Positions 1 to 11,005 of a stretch of DNA of 64,000 nt are shown here, one piece after another (position 1 is the stretch's first letter; the number at the start of each line of letters is the position of its first letter). The stretch is from the NCBI GenBank assembly GCA_014905825.1, contig JACGCN010000006.1, forward strand, positions 930,001 to 994,000, in the 5' to 3' direction. The stretch is from Lyophyllum atratum (Eukaryota; Basidiomycota; Agaricomycetes; Agaricales; Lyophyllaceae). The position numbers and the translations under genes were made by a program. Below the pieces are notes generated by a model. The model ran no database searches and was not told where the DNA came from. It saw only the letters and a list, made by a program, of their open reading frames with translations.

Positions 1-1210
1 TGATCACTTGAAAGTCTTAATGACCTCAACTAGTCTTGATCCACATGCTCAATCTCCTCGAAAAGTACGATGTAACGGAGCGGAACGTCCTACTCATTCA
101 TCGACTTGTGGAAATTCTCAAATTTGGTTTCGCAGCAAGGCAAGCGATTCAGCCGTGATTTTGAGGGTGCCTTGACGTGTAGCTGATGTCTCAAGCAATC
201 GTCAGGACAAAGATTTGTGATCCTGATTTTAATAACAATACGGCACGGATGAATATGATTCCTACAAAGGAGTATGCAGAGTTAATTGCGAAGAATATCA
301 CGGACGTATGTGAATCTCCTCACGTCCATACATTTGTGCTCACCGAAGAACAGGATCATACCCACCCGCCGGAGTACTACAACCCAGAATACGACGCAAA
401 GCCCGACTATGGCACTGTAAGGTCTTCCAAAGCTTTATATCTCGAGCTTACCGACATCGCCCCTAGAGCCACACCTCAGTTGTGGATAAGGATGGTATGG
501 CAGTCGCCGTGACTTCTACCGTCAATTTGGTGTTTGGATCCCAAGTCCTCGACCCCGAAACTGGTATCATTCTCAATAATGAAATGGACGACTTCTCTAT
601 CCCAGGCGTCCCCAACGGATTTGGTTTATGGCCGTCCCCCTGTAAGGTCTTTCCTCCGTCTGAGACAAATAGTAATATAGATTGATATCACTTTTGTTAG
701 TCAACTATCCAGCACCTGGCAAGCGTCCCCTCTCTTCAACAGCGCCCACGATTCTCGAGGACCGGGACGGTTCATTCTCCCTTGCTATTGGTGGCTCAGG
801 CGGCTCGCGCATTTTCGGTTCCGTCTTTCAAGTACTCGTCAACTTGGAACTAGGATTGGATCTCAGCACAGCAATAGAGTTTGGGCGAGTGCACGACCAA
901 CTATACCCCCTCGTATTGGATGTGGACAATGTCTACCCTCCACGTATAATTGACGGATTGCGCGCCCTGGGCCACAACGTGACAGGTATGTCGCGATTAT
1001 CTGAACCTGTTATACACTCACCGCTTTCCGTTCGATTTTAGTCCTCGACGTGAATCGTGTCGCCGCTGTTGTCCAGGGTATCGCAAGAATTGATAGCAGA
1101 ATCTTTGGTACGTTTCATCGACTGGCTTTCTTCTTAGATCGTGCTGCTTGACATCCCATTCAACAGCCGCTAGTGACTCCAGGAAGAACGGGATCGCTGC
1201 AGGGTTTTAA
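1..1210 (+). CDS. ggt: gamma-glutamyltransferase, 3' part (5' end outside window)
   Basis: Gamma-glutamyl bond hydrolase/transferase acting on glutathione and related peptides; N-terminal nucleophile family, matured by self-cleavage. Readable exons: 34-139, 206-416, 467-641, 701-985, 1042-1107, 1167-1210; exons further 5' lie before the window. The sequence runs from KYDVTERNVLLIHRLVEILK through the processing site: the Thr at the 416/467 junction (GT|SHTSVVDKDG) is the expected nucleophile and new N-terminus of the small subunit. GGSGGSRIFGSV matches the conserved substrate-pocket loop. The C-terminus ends GIAAGF. The intron at 140-205 needs a GC donor (gcaagc), because no GT site restores the FAAR-TKICDPDF reading frame. 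Family assignment is firm; whether the protein is secreted or membrane-anchored cannot be seen here. Confidence 0.93.
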
Positions 1211-3156
1211 TCAGACGTCTGATCAATTTTGCGCTACGGGCGTAAGTCCTTCTGGAAGTGACAGCTCCACCAGACGGAATTCCGGTGGGATGCGGTTACA
1301 TGTGCCCAGCTGCTTTGCTAACACATCGACCTCAACGTCATGAAATTAACCTTCCTCATCTGTCTGTTTTCGTATAATGGAGTGGATGACTCAGAGAAAT
1401 CCATCGATACTTTACGTTGTTCCTCGCCGAATCCTGTCAGTTATGCCGAGGGAGGAATTACACCGCGCGCTAAGTATCCTTTGAATCTCTTCTGATGGAA
1501 ACAAGGTCGCTCCACATGTCGCGCCGGTATTCCATAGGCAGCATAAGTACTCAAAAGATCTTGGCAACAGTCGTACAAGTGCGCCCGATATCACCGATAC
1601 CGCATTAACCCGCCCATATTCACAATGCTTGGTGAAATCTTTTTAGGAACGAACGTCGGACATAACTAGCGAAACGGTTCCTTTGCGAATTGTGTGTATA
1701 TGCCTTTGCCGCCGGTTATTTGACCGACCCATGACGAATTAGTGCTACTTGTCGCGTTAGATTGTCACAGGCCTTATCGTAGTTTTCTCAGTCATTCCTG
1801 GTAAAAGCTGTTTAGCCGTGGCCGAGCCTGGTCGAAAGGTCGAATAAACTCAACTCGCGTATCGGGATCCAAGTGTATTAATTAACTTGTATTCTATCTA
1901 CTATGTAGTTCAAGGAACTCCAGGGAACTCCCTGCGAACGCTGCAGACATGACCAACCCCCGGCCACCCTTTCGCCAACCTTTCTGCTTTACACATGTAA
2001 GAAGACCCCTCTATCCTCAGGGACGTCGAACGTTGCTTGATAATAATAAACTTCGGTTCACTATTGGTTCACAGCCTCAGTTGTTGTGAATGGACCCATC
2101 TCAAGGCCCGAACGTCGAATGAGGAATGTCAGCAGTGCAATGAACTCGGACACTGACGTCTAGATCTACCATGCGTCTGAAACCTGATCAACGGGACAGG
2201 CTTGGACTAAAGTGCAAGAGTGATAGCTGGCGAGAAAATGCTCTGTTCGCGTAAGGACTCTGTACACAGCTGTACACTTCCAGGGGCGACATTCATTTCC
2301 AGAGGCGAGCGCATGGCATATAGACTGCTATACCAGCGACGCCTTACAATGCTTCTAAAACCTGTTGGCAGCTTCTACGTTTGTTCTACACACAGACAAA
2401 TCCTCCGCCAGTATATGGTGTAGGCCAAGATCTTGATGTTTGCTTAAAACGCCGCGGCCTCAGACCGCCTTGCGAAATCTTTGCTAGTATGTCTCCAGAC
2501 CGATATTATCTTCGTAAATGTGATATCTGGGTCCGCGTCAAAGTTCGTGTATATATACTGCTAACGGAACGCCCTCGGGAACGAGGGGTTCCTTTATCTC
2601 TTTATGCTCGCACTGGCATACTTCAAGTTGTGCACCACCTTTTCAGCAATCTATTTTTGGAACTCATTACTGTAGCGCTTAGCGTGGCAGTACGTATGAC
2701 TCCAAAACATTCCTCAAAGATACTATATTCCTGAATGTAAACAGTTACATGTGATTTTAGATGTTGAATCGTGTCGGCGCAGATAGTCTCGACAGCCGTT
2801 ACGGATATGGTACATAGTTGGGGTGTAATTACCCCCATATACATTCCAAAAAACAGAATTCCCGGTTTTTCTGATTATACATCGCGTTTTCTCCCTTTTA
2901 TTGAACATGGCGGATTACGAGCAAGGCAAGTGGGTTCGAATACGATGCAGACTTTCTTATATTGTATCAAAGAAGATCGTATTGGTGCCTCGAGATAAGG
3001 CATTTCCAATTTTAGCACGCTCTAGATCTTATATGTATGTGCGTGCTTGCAACACAGTCTAGTATTTACACAGACAAAGCGTATATTGATCGGTAACACG
3101 TCACAAACAACAATGCGCTGAGATCGCTCGCAAACCGCAACTTGAACACCTTCCAA
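1211..3156. other. 1.9 kb without a recognised gene
   Basis: Only short open frames without family similarity, splice-linked continuity or coding-like composition. I see no tRNA, repeat array or transposon ends. It holds the GGT 3' flank and the promoter of the signal peptide peptidase gene. Confidence 0.6.
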
Positions 3157-4571
3157 ATGAGCGGTCCAGACTGGGACCTCCTTTCGTCTTATGCGGGATT
3201 GTTAACCCTTGCGTGTAGTTCTATTTATTTTGGATCTTTTGGATCCTTGCCCGTGCGTCCTATTCTGATATTAACAAATGCATTTCTAACTTGACTCTAA
3301 ATACATCAAGAATCCCAAACGCCAGGACGGCAGTCCCGCAGACGAAGATGATGAGGAGGAAGTTCCAGACCGCATGTCGGCTGGAGACGCGTGGCTTTTC
3401 CCTGTCGTGAGTGGAATACCGATTCTTAGCGCGGGGATTGTGCTTATGTGCATCAGCTTGGATCTGTCGCCCTGTTGGGGCTCTACACTATCGTTAAATT
3501 CTTCGGAAAAGAGTGGATTAATTGGTTCCTTGGCTGGTACTTTTCTATTGCAGGGGTAATGAGTGTCTGGAAGGTGACTATCAAATCCCGCGGCTCTGAA
3601 ATATCTCGCTCAAGCTAAGCCAATGACGCAGTCGTCAATATCTTTCATACGTTTTCTACTTGGGCCTACGCGCTGGAAGCAATTCGAAAAGACCAGCATT
3701 CTAATCAAGAAAGGCTCAACTTGTATGTTTTCTTGGCGCTATAACTGCTAATCTCATTCCCTTCCCATCTGCAGCGCTCTTGTCCTTATCCTGGAGAACG
3801 CCCTCATTGTTTCTATTCCCTCTAGCGATTGTTCCATCAGCCATATACTCCTTCTCAACAGCCAGCCGTAAACCTGTTCTGATGACGAATATCTTATCAC
3901 TCTCGTTTTCACATAATGCGCTATCGCTGCTGAAGATTGATTCCTCTCAGACTGGTGCCATCCTTCTATCAGGACTGTTCTTCTACGACATCTGGTGGGT
4001 TTTCGGGACCGAGGTGGTGGGTATCAGCTATTTCATTTGCGCGTCCCTACTGACTCGAGGACTCGCGCCGTAGATGGTCAAAGTCGCGACTACACTGGAC
4101 GTGCCAATTAAACTCCTCTGGCCCAAGTCCCTAATATTCTCGGACGTCGGAGGCTTCACGATGCTCGGTCTTGGGGACGTGGTGATCCCAGGAACGTTCA
4201 TCGCCTTCGCGCTCCGTTTTGACCACCATCGAGCCCTTCAATCCAACGCATCTCCCCAGGGCTCCTTTCCCAAACCGTATTTCTACTCCGTTTTGACCAG
4301 CTATTTCTTGGGCCTTGTCGCTACGATGTCCGTCATGCACGTTTTTGGAAAAGCGCAGCCTGCGCTACTGTACCTCAGGTACGGTTTCTAAATCTGGGTA
4401 GGCTAGGTCGATGTTGGAGACTGATGAGAACGACCATGCTACAGCCCTGCCTGTATCCTGTCTTTTTTCTTAACAGCCTTCGTTCGTGGAGAGTTCCGCG
4501 AGGCCTGTAGATGGAGTGACGATCCGGATTCCACTCGAACTGCCACCGCTGTGGAGAAAAAATCAAACTGA
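3157..4571 (+). CDS. SPP: signal peptide peptidase (intramembrane aspartyl protease)
   Basis: Presenilin-type GxGD aspartyl protease of the ER membrane that cleaves leftover signal peptides and type II membrane segments. Exons 3157-3252, 3311-3406, 3457-3573, 3632-3722, 3775-4016, 4074-4378, 4445-4571 give 357 residues, close to the usual length. The first ATG opens MSGPDWDLLSSYAGLL. Catalytic motifs are intact: YD in FFYDIWWVFGTEV (about residues 203-204), GLGD (Asp about 249) and the QPALLYL element that forms the PAL active-site loop (about 309-315). An acidic loop (ADEDDEEEVPD) follows the first membrane segment. The C-terminus ends EKKSN; a KKXX-like ER-retrieval signal is possible but not canonical. 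Six short introns are required; the genomic stops at the 4017 and 4379 introns are removed by splicing. Confidence 0.94.
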
Positions 4572-5165
4572 GCCCAACGACCTAGACAGCGCACCTTGTC
4601 CTCGACCTGTATATCGTCTCTTTCTTATACCTACGTCTTAAGCCGCTCGCAATGGAAACGCTGCCTCGCCTGTTCCAAATATATCCATTTCCACGCCACT
4701 CTAGGACCCCAGTGGTCCCTCTACTCACTCTCCTTGTGACGCGAACCTAAAAGTTTGAACCTCATTGAGCGAATTAATATGCACGCACATGCGGCCGTAT
4801 ATATCACGGCATAAGCTCCTTCATCATCAACATCACGTCTATCTCCCACTAAAACCAACTGAATTGCTGTCCTCCATGTCCGAGCCCGCCATAAACGAAC
4901 AAAGAGGTGTAGTGGGTCGCACGCACCCTTGTAACAACCGGCAGGCAATGGTCACAAGGTCGCCACTAGTACCAAGAGGGATTCAAACCCCGAGAAATCG
5001 GGCTTACTTGTACACGAGGGCTAGAATTTGCCTTGGAGGCTGGTAAATTTGGATATGGGTGAGTGGGGGGATCTTGGGGAGAGGGGCGAGGGAGCTACTC
5101 GGAAAGTGGGTTCGCAAAATCAAGAAGGAAGGGACTGGCATTCTTATATATGTGTGGATTCATTG

Positions 5166-5240
5166 AGATAAGGGCTATGTATACATCTATTCGCGCAAGG
5201 CAAGATAACAGTCATACATATAATGCGATAAGTAAGATAG
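5166..5240 (+). promoter_or_regulatory. cluster of four HGATAR-type GATA boxes
   Basis: AGATAA at 5166-5171 and 5203-5208, CGATAA at 5226-5231 and AGATAG at 5235-5240, all in the same orientation within 75 bp. HGATAR is the consensus bound by fungal nitrogen GATA factors, and the next gene downstream encodes such a factor. The ATG is 1.7 kb away, so autoregulation is an inference; the boxes are also only about 0.6 kb past the SPP stop. Confidence 0.35.
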
Positions 5241-5720
5241 TGGATGGCAGGCATGGACATCTCCAATCATCAGGTTGCAGGATATCTGGATCTTGTAATC
5301 AGGATCTCGCTCAATAGCGGAATTAAGAGGGCACTGGCAGAAGGATTGCAGAAGGGGAACACTAGGGAACACCGGCTTCGATAGTTGAGCCAATGAAATC
5401 CATGTGGGTGAAAATGAGGCTAGCACGAGTCATCGAGGAGACTCCTCCGGTATAGTCTTTGTCGCCCTTCGGGTATATTTAATTTTGCTTGACTAGGCTG
5501 AAGGTAACGCGGCGTATTTATACGAGATATATGGCATTGGCTGGCGCTCAGATTTGACTCGAAATGATGGTGGCGTTCAAAGCTGACTGTAGCCCAGTAG
5601 TACCTCCATTGGGTCGGCTTAGCACGAAGGGAATCGAAGACCACAGGCCTAGGCCGATTCACACTCCAGCTGTAAGGTAATATCGGTGGCTCCTCTAAAA
5701 ATAGAATTCACCTTATGTCT

Positions 5721-5963
5721 TTAGTTGAAGTTCTCCGAGAGCTCATCCTCATACACCGCACAACGCTTGGCTGACGGCTCTCTCAGCCTCGCGTCAGCAG
5801 TCGACGGCTGTCCTTTTGATAGAGAGCCCATGGAAGCAACCTCTCCTAGACTCTTGGCCCTTGGGATCTCTTTGTAACCAGGTGGAACGACATCTTCCGA
5901 CGCGGATGACGTCGAGCTTCGCGTCGCAAGGGGTTTTGCCATGATCTGGTTCCCAAATTTCAT
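5721..5963 (-). CDS. possible small hypothetical protein, 80 aa
   Basis: Uninterrupted frame with a true ATG. The product is Ser/Lys-rich and hydrophilic (VPPGYKEIPRAKSLGEVASM) with no signal peptide or membrane segment. Composition is more protein-like than the random frames nearby, but I recognise no family and see no splice-linked neighbours. It could instead be a chance frame in the long upstream region of the GATA factor. Confidence 0.35.
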   Translation of the reverse strand: MKFGNQIMAKPLATRSSTSSASEDVVPPGYKEIPRAKSLGEVASMGSLSKGQPSTADARLREPSAKRCAVYEDELSENFN

Positions 5964-6921
5964 ATAGATGATTTAATCAGTAGATGGGTAGTTGACATCA
6001 ATGGATATCAATGGTGCCGGTATGAGGGAAGCGAAGGTGTCGGCTGGGAAATTCAGAATGAGGAGCTGGATACTTCAATTTTCACCTATCTTCGTGAAGA
6101 GCGCTGCGCAGAGCTGATCTGCATATATATCATTCATATTTCAATTTGATTGTTGGAAGTGGAGGATTCGGAGGTGATTCACAGACTAAACGATCAAGGT
6201 ACCGAACACGCGCTATGTTGCTTGGCCGAAGACAAGCCGTTCCTAGCCGATCGATCGACAAGAGTGATCGTGATCCAGGGGGGATGAAGGAATCAAAGGA
6301 TTGGAGGTGAGCAGCATGTTTTTAAATGACTGGACAACCAGGCGGCTCAAGTTTTTCTCGATATCACACGGAGATGTAAAGGAAGATCGCCGCTACACTT
6401 GAGATAGTGGGAAGATTTAGATCTTTTGGAGGGCGTTGAGGATATGGCATACTGCAACTGGAGAATGGGTTCCCGGAGGCGAATTAACGAAACGTGCGCA
6501 GCATATTCGAGAGCAGTGTATTGCTCATTGCGGCTGAAATGGGCCCTTCTCTGAGTCTCATCGACATCGATTGCAGGCTGGAAGGCAGGGAGGACCCCCG
6601 ACACAAGCGGTGAAATTACTGTGACTCGTGTGACAGGGATGTCCAGGGTCTTCCTTATGCGGACCGGAGATTTGTTGTAGAGTCGGTATTCAGGCTTGAG
6701 TTCTTCCTCCTCCCTGAGCCTGCACGTTGCCCTCAGCTGTCTTCTAGCTCACAGGCCATCTCCCGCCGAATTTTCATTACACGCATCTCGTAACTTCCGC
6801 TCCTCCACTCAGCACTTACATACAGAGCGTCCGACTTTACCCTCTCACCCCTCAAGGGTTCCTCAGCAGCCGTTTGCACTTCTTGGAGCTTTGCAGGCAG
6901 CCATTGTTGCATTCATCGTCC

Positions 6922-9900
6922 ATGGAACATCCCTCGTCGTCTTCAAGACGATATGTTGACGGGAATCTCCCAGGAAATCGCCCACATGACAGAAGTTGGT
7001 CCCCGATATCTCGTTCAACTCTCGACAACTCGTTGTCCAACCATCCGAATGCGTACAACATGAATCAACACCCATCATCTTTGAACTCCTCCGCCCACCC
7101 CTCACCTTGGTCCCAGGCGCTCAATCTTGGCCAAGGTCATAATTACTCCTTGCCTGAGTTGGCCATCCATAATTTGGGACCGGACACGACTCCAGGGATG
7201 CCGGGCTCATTCGGCAATGATTGGGGGCATCCGTTTCCTGCACCTATGAACCCCAACGCGTACACTGGCCTAGCGCCAAATGCTGGCCTCCCCTCCCTCT
7301 CTTCCTCTCCCTCGGGAGGTACCCCAAGTCTCTCGAGCTCTTACCACAGCTCGCACCAGACTCAAGTTTCCAGCGTGTCTCAATCAGGTTCCCCTGGTTC
7401 TTGGTCTCAATCCCAATCCCCAGTTCACTTCAAGTTTCCTCCAACTTACCCCGTAAAAACTAACGTTCCACGGTCGAGCTCAGACCTTAAGGGCAAGCTA
7501 GCAGGAGGTATGTCTCATTTTCTCCTTTTCGGTTTCAGTCTACTGACGTACTTTAATAACCTCAACCATCAGTCGACGATGGAAGGCACAGTTCTCTCTG
7601 GCCGCGGCATCATATCACTGGACCCGGATCGCTCTATCGCACGAATAGTGGTCCCAACATCGGAATGGGATTCGATCCGTCTTCGGCCCAGGTGTCGTCG
7701 GACAACCCTTCTCTCAACTATATACATCCATATCCGACCCCAGGTGAGCGTTCAAATCCAGGCCTTCCACCATCGCTGTGGATGTCTCCTGCATCTACTT
7801 CTGTCACGTCGCCTCCAGCGTACGGTACGCTGAACAAAGAAACGTCTACTCCTCTCCCAGGATACAAGGCCTCGCACAACAGGAGTCCATATGAACGATC
7901 TCCAGTGTCCTCAAAATCACCTAGCCTTGACTCGAAATCCACGCTTTTCTCGGACATCTTCTCGGAAGAACTCTTCGGGCCCAACAGGCACTCTATATCT
8001 CCCCAGGCTACCAGTCCTTTCACCTCTCCCAGAATTCCTGGCTCTCCTGATCTGCAGTCGGTGGAAATTCCGCCTGATCCAGGGCAGCTTGCGAAGGAGG
8101 ACCCGTTGGCGACCCAAGTGTGGAAAATGTACGCGCGGACTAAGGCGACTTTACCGCATGCACAAAGGATGGAGAATCTCACCTGGAGGATGATGGCATT
8201 GGCCTTGAAGAAGAAGAAGGAGGAGGATGACGAAGCGGCGGCGAAGGAGAATGGGAAGGGGGAGGAGCGTACTAGTGAAGATTCGGCCGTTCTAGAAGCC
8301 AAATCTGAGACGTCGCAGCGCCAGGATATACCGGAAGCGGAACCCGAGGCAGACAGGGATTCGGATGAGCGAGGTCGGCGGATCGACAAGGGCAAAACGC
8401 GGGTACGGGTCGTTGGGTTTGATGGCACTAACCAAGATGGGTTCGAGGAAGCAGAGTAAGTCCTGTTTGGCCTATGGGGAAGTTTGAGTGGGTTTTCATC
8501 AGCTTTTACAGCGTTGCACCTATGGACTGGCGAGCGATGAGCAGGTCAAGATCGCGGATATCAATGGATTGGAGGCCAACGAGTAGGTCCAGGTCAAGGC
8601 CGCCTGAAGCTACGCCAACATTTGACCAGCACGGATTGCTCAATATCGCACCATATGATGCCCGGTTTGTGTTTCCCAGTGCACATGACGCCTTTAAGTC
8701 GCCAGACAGCGTCATTTTCCCTAAAGGCTCTACCAAAGGCGGGCTCTCGACATCACCCAGCATACCTATACCTGGTGCTGGATCATCGATGCTTCCGTTC
8801 GGCCGACGCAGCCCACCATATTCACTCCACCACCCACAATCCGAACTGGCGTCTGTGTTCGAGGATCAATCTGAAGCCGCCAGCTCGTTGTGTGACAACC
8901 CCGAATCGCGGTATATGAACCCCGCCGACTACCACCATACCCTTTCTTCTTTCAGCAGCCCAGTGTTTGCTCCCTCCTCCCTACCATCAATAGGCTTACA
9001 TGGCCTCGCCAGAGTCCCTTCGGCGCCTTATGGCCACGGGATGTCGTCTGAACAACGAACCTTCCCCCGGCATGTGCGCAAGACTAGTTTCGATCATACC
9101 GTGTCCAAAGATGGTATCTTGTCCGGCTTGAGTGGACGTCACCAAGTGAATGGCAAGCCCTTGCCGCCTGATAATCTCGTAGGCATGAAGCGACGTGCGG
9201 AGACACCCCACTCCGAAAGCATGTTGCGCGCCGACCCATCCAACGTTAATGGCGCCAGTGTGTCTCTCCTTGAGTCTGAACAGTTGGACGAGAATGGCAT
9301 CCCATTCCCTAGCAGCGCGTTTAATTTCTCTTTCCCACCCTACGAGGGGCTGTTTTCACTGCCCGGAGCCTCGCCTTCTTCCCCTATGGGGAGACAGGCC
9401 GAGTACAATCATTATCGCCAACAACAGCAACAACCGTCATCTGGACGCTCGTCGATCAGCAACCAGGTATACTCGTCATCTGTTGGCTCCTCTCAGCCTC
9501 CGACGAGTGAGGGCTTGTCCGCCGCGGCTGCGGCTGCCAGTGCAGTAATGGCGGAAGGGTATGCATCACTGAATGCAGCGAATCTGGCGGGGGTGGACGA
9601 CTCACTGTTCGATTATGGGCAGCTCCTTGGTCTGGTATATCCCGCCTTGGATGGTTCAGGCTCGGTTGGGGGCAGGAATCCATACACCCACATCGATCCT
9701 GCGCAGATTTTGTCGGGTCAAGGTAATAGTGGTGGAGGGGCGACGGGTGGTTCTGGGGCACCAAGTGGTGACGGAGCTAGCATTCTTGGCGGGTACACCC
9801 ATTTCCATCCGAGTCCGTCGAGTGATGGGTGGGGCAATGGTGTGGGTTCCAGCGCAGATGCTTCCCCAGACTCCCATAACATCTCCAACGCGTCTACACC

Positions 9901-10675
9901 GTCTTCAGCGGAAGGTATCTCCCAGACGCCCCAGGCTTCACGGACAGCGAACGGTAGGAAATACGTTCCTTTAAAGCCGGAAGCGCTGCAGCGGAAAACG
10001 TCCTTATCTGCTGCCGGCAATGCCAATTCGCCGACCGAACTCAGGTCATCTGCCAGTACACCGGACCTTACCGGAGGAGAGAAAGGCACAAGTGAGGACG
10101 GAGACCAACCTCCGACATTGTGCACCAACTGTCAAACGACGAATACGCCATTGTGGAGGAGAGACCCCGAGGGTCAACCGCTCTGTTCGTGATTCTGTCT
10201 CAACTTCATGAACAGGGATATACTGACTTGCTTCACAATCCTCAGGCAATGCTTGTGGGTTATTTTATGTGAGTTCTCGACATTATGTTGCGAAGATCGT
10301 CGTGTTGATAATTTTTTAGAAACTCCACGGCGTGGTTCGTCCGTTGTCGCTCAAAACCGACGTCATCAAGAAGAGGTACGTACCTGCCACCCCTATCCCC
10401 ATCATTGCCTTCTCACTAATGGCGATTTCAGGAATAGGGCTTCTGGCACGCCAGGTGGTAACTCTCGGAAAGGATCTTCCACTCTCCCCAAGCTCGCGTC
10501 ATCCACAACTCGGCCTCGATCACATTCAGGTTCTTTAGCATTGGGTATGGGCAGGGGCTCTGGCCCTCCTAATGCCAGTCGTAGCGGGGCATCTGCAGCA
10601 ACCGCGGGGACGATCTCGATGAAGCGACAACGACGGACTTCTACTGGACTGCAGATGACATCAACAGATACATAA
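6922..10675 (+). CDS. areA: AreA/Gat1-type GATA transcription factor (nitrogen regulation)
   Basis: Zinc-finger activator of nitrogen-catabolite genes. Exons 6922-7507, 7573-8455, 8512-10184, 10246-10268, 10320-10375, 10432-10675 encode 1154 residues; 6922 is the first in-frame ATG. One GATA finger, Cys-X2-Cys-X17-Cys-X2-Cys, starts near residue 1027 ([15 protein letters not shown], then CNACGLFYKLHG) and is split over three exons, one of 23 nt. A helix near 372-412 ([35 protein letters not shown]) matches the conserved N-terminal domain of AreA/Gln3/Gat1 proteins (formerly DUF1752), which separates it from SREA or white-collar GATA proteins. The remainder is Ser/Pro/Gln-rich and disordered, with SRSRSR repeats near 655-680. 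The tail ends with a basic KRQRR. Nitrogen role is inferred from family. Confidence 0.88.
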
Positions 10676-11005
10676 CTCGATATGAGTACCATTCAGCTTC
10701 GTTCTTGGTTAAGACTGCTTTAGACTGTATCACTAGTAACTACATCTTGATTTTCCTTACTGATCATGTCACACTTCATACTACTGTCGAGAGTTGTACA
10801 TTACATAGTAGTCGACGCCATGGTAGATGTTGTTCCAACATTCATAGATTTCCTTTGTTTTTGATGCACGGTGGTGGCGTGTCAATAGCTCCGTAACTTT
10901 GTGCTGTGAGAAATATCAGACTTGCTGCTTTGGAAGTCACTGCCAGAGCAATCTGCAGCCCCTCTGCCCATCCTGGCGTCCATATTCCGCCAGCATGCTG
11001 CTCCC
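10676..11005. other. short spacer between two tandem genes
   Basis: 330 bp between the GATA-factor stop and the ArfGEF ATG, so terminator and promoter share this stretch. No ORF or repeat of note is visible. Confidence 0.6.

Larger units (their letters stand above)
4572..6921. other. long intergenic region upstream of the GATA factor
   Basis: No confident protein gene except a possible small minus-strand frame at 5721-5963. It contains a cluster of GATA boxes near 5166-5240 and a pyrimidine-rich stretch just before the AreA-like ATG. Long 5' leaders and promoters are known for areA-type genes, so much of this may be regulatory. Confidence 0.5.

Noticed and set aside
2905..2950. ggttcgaat resembling a tRNA T-loop
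   Set aside because: Flanking stem bases do not pair and no D or anticodon arms precede it.
4965..5045. tRNA-like stretch on the minus strand (gtttgaatccc)
   Set aside because: The T-loop is off consensus, the acceptor strands do not pair and no anticodon arm of the right spacing is found.
6696..6960. Small upstream reading frame before the AreA-like ATG
   Set aside because: It overlaps the real start in another frame and has no family similarity; could be an upstream ORF at most.
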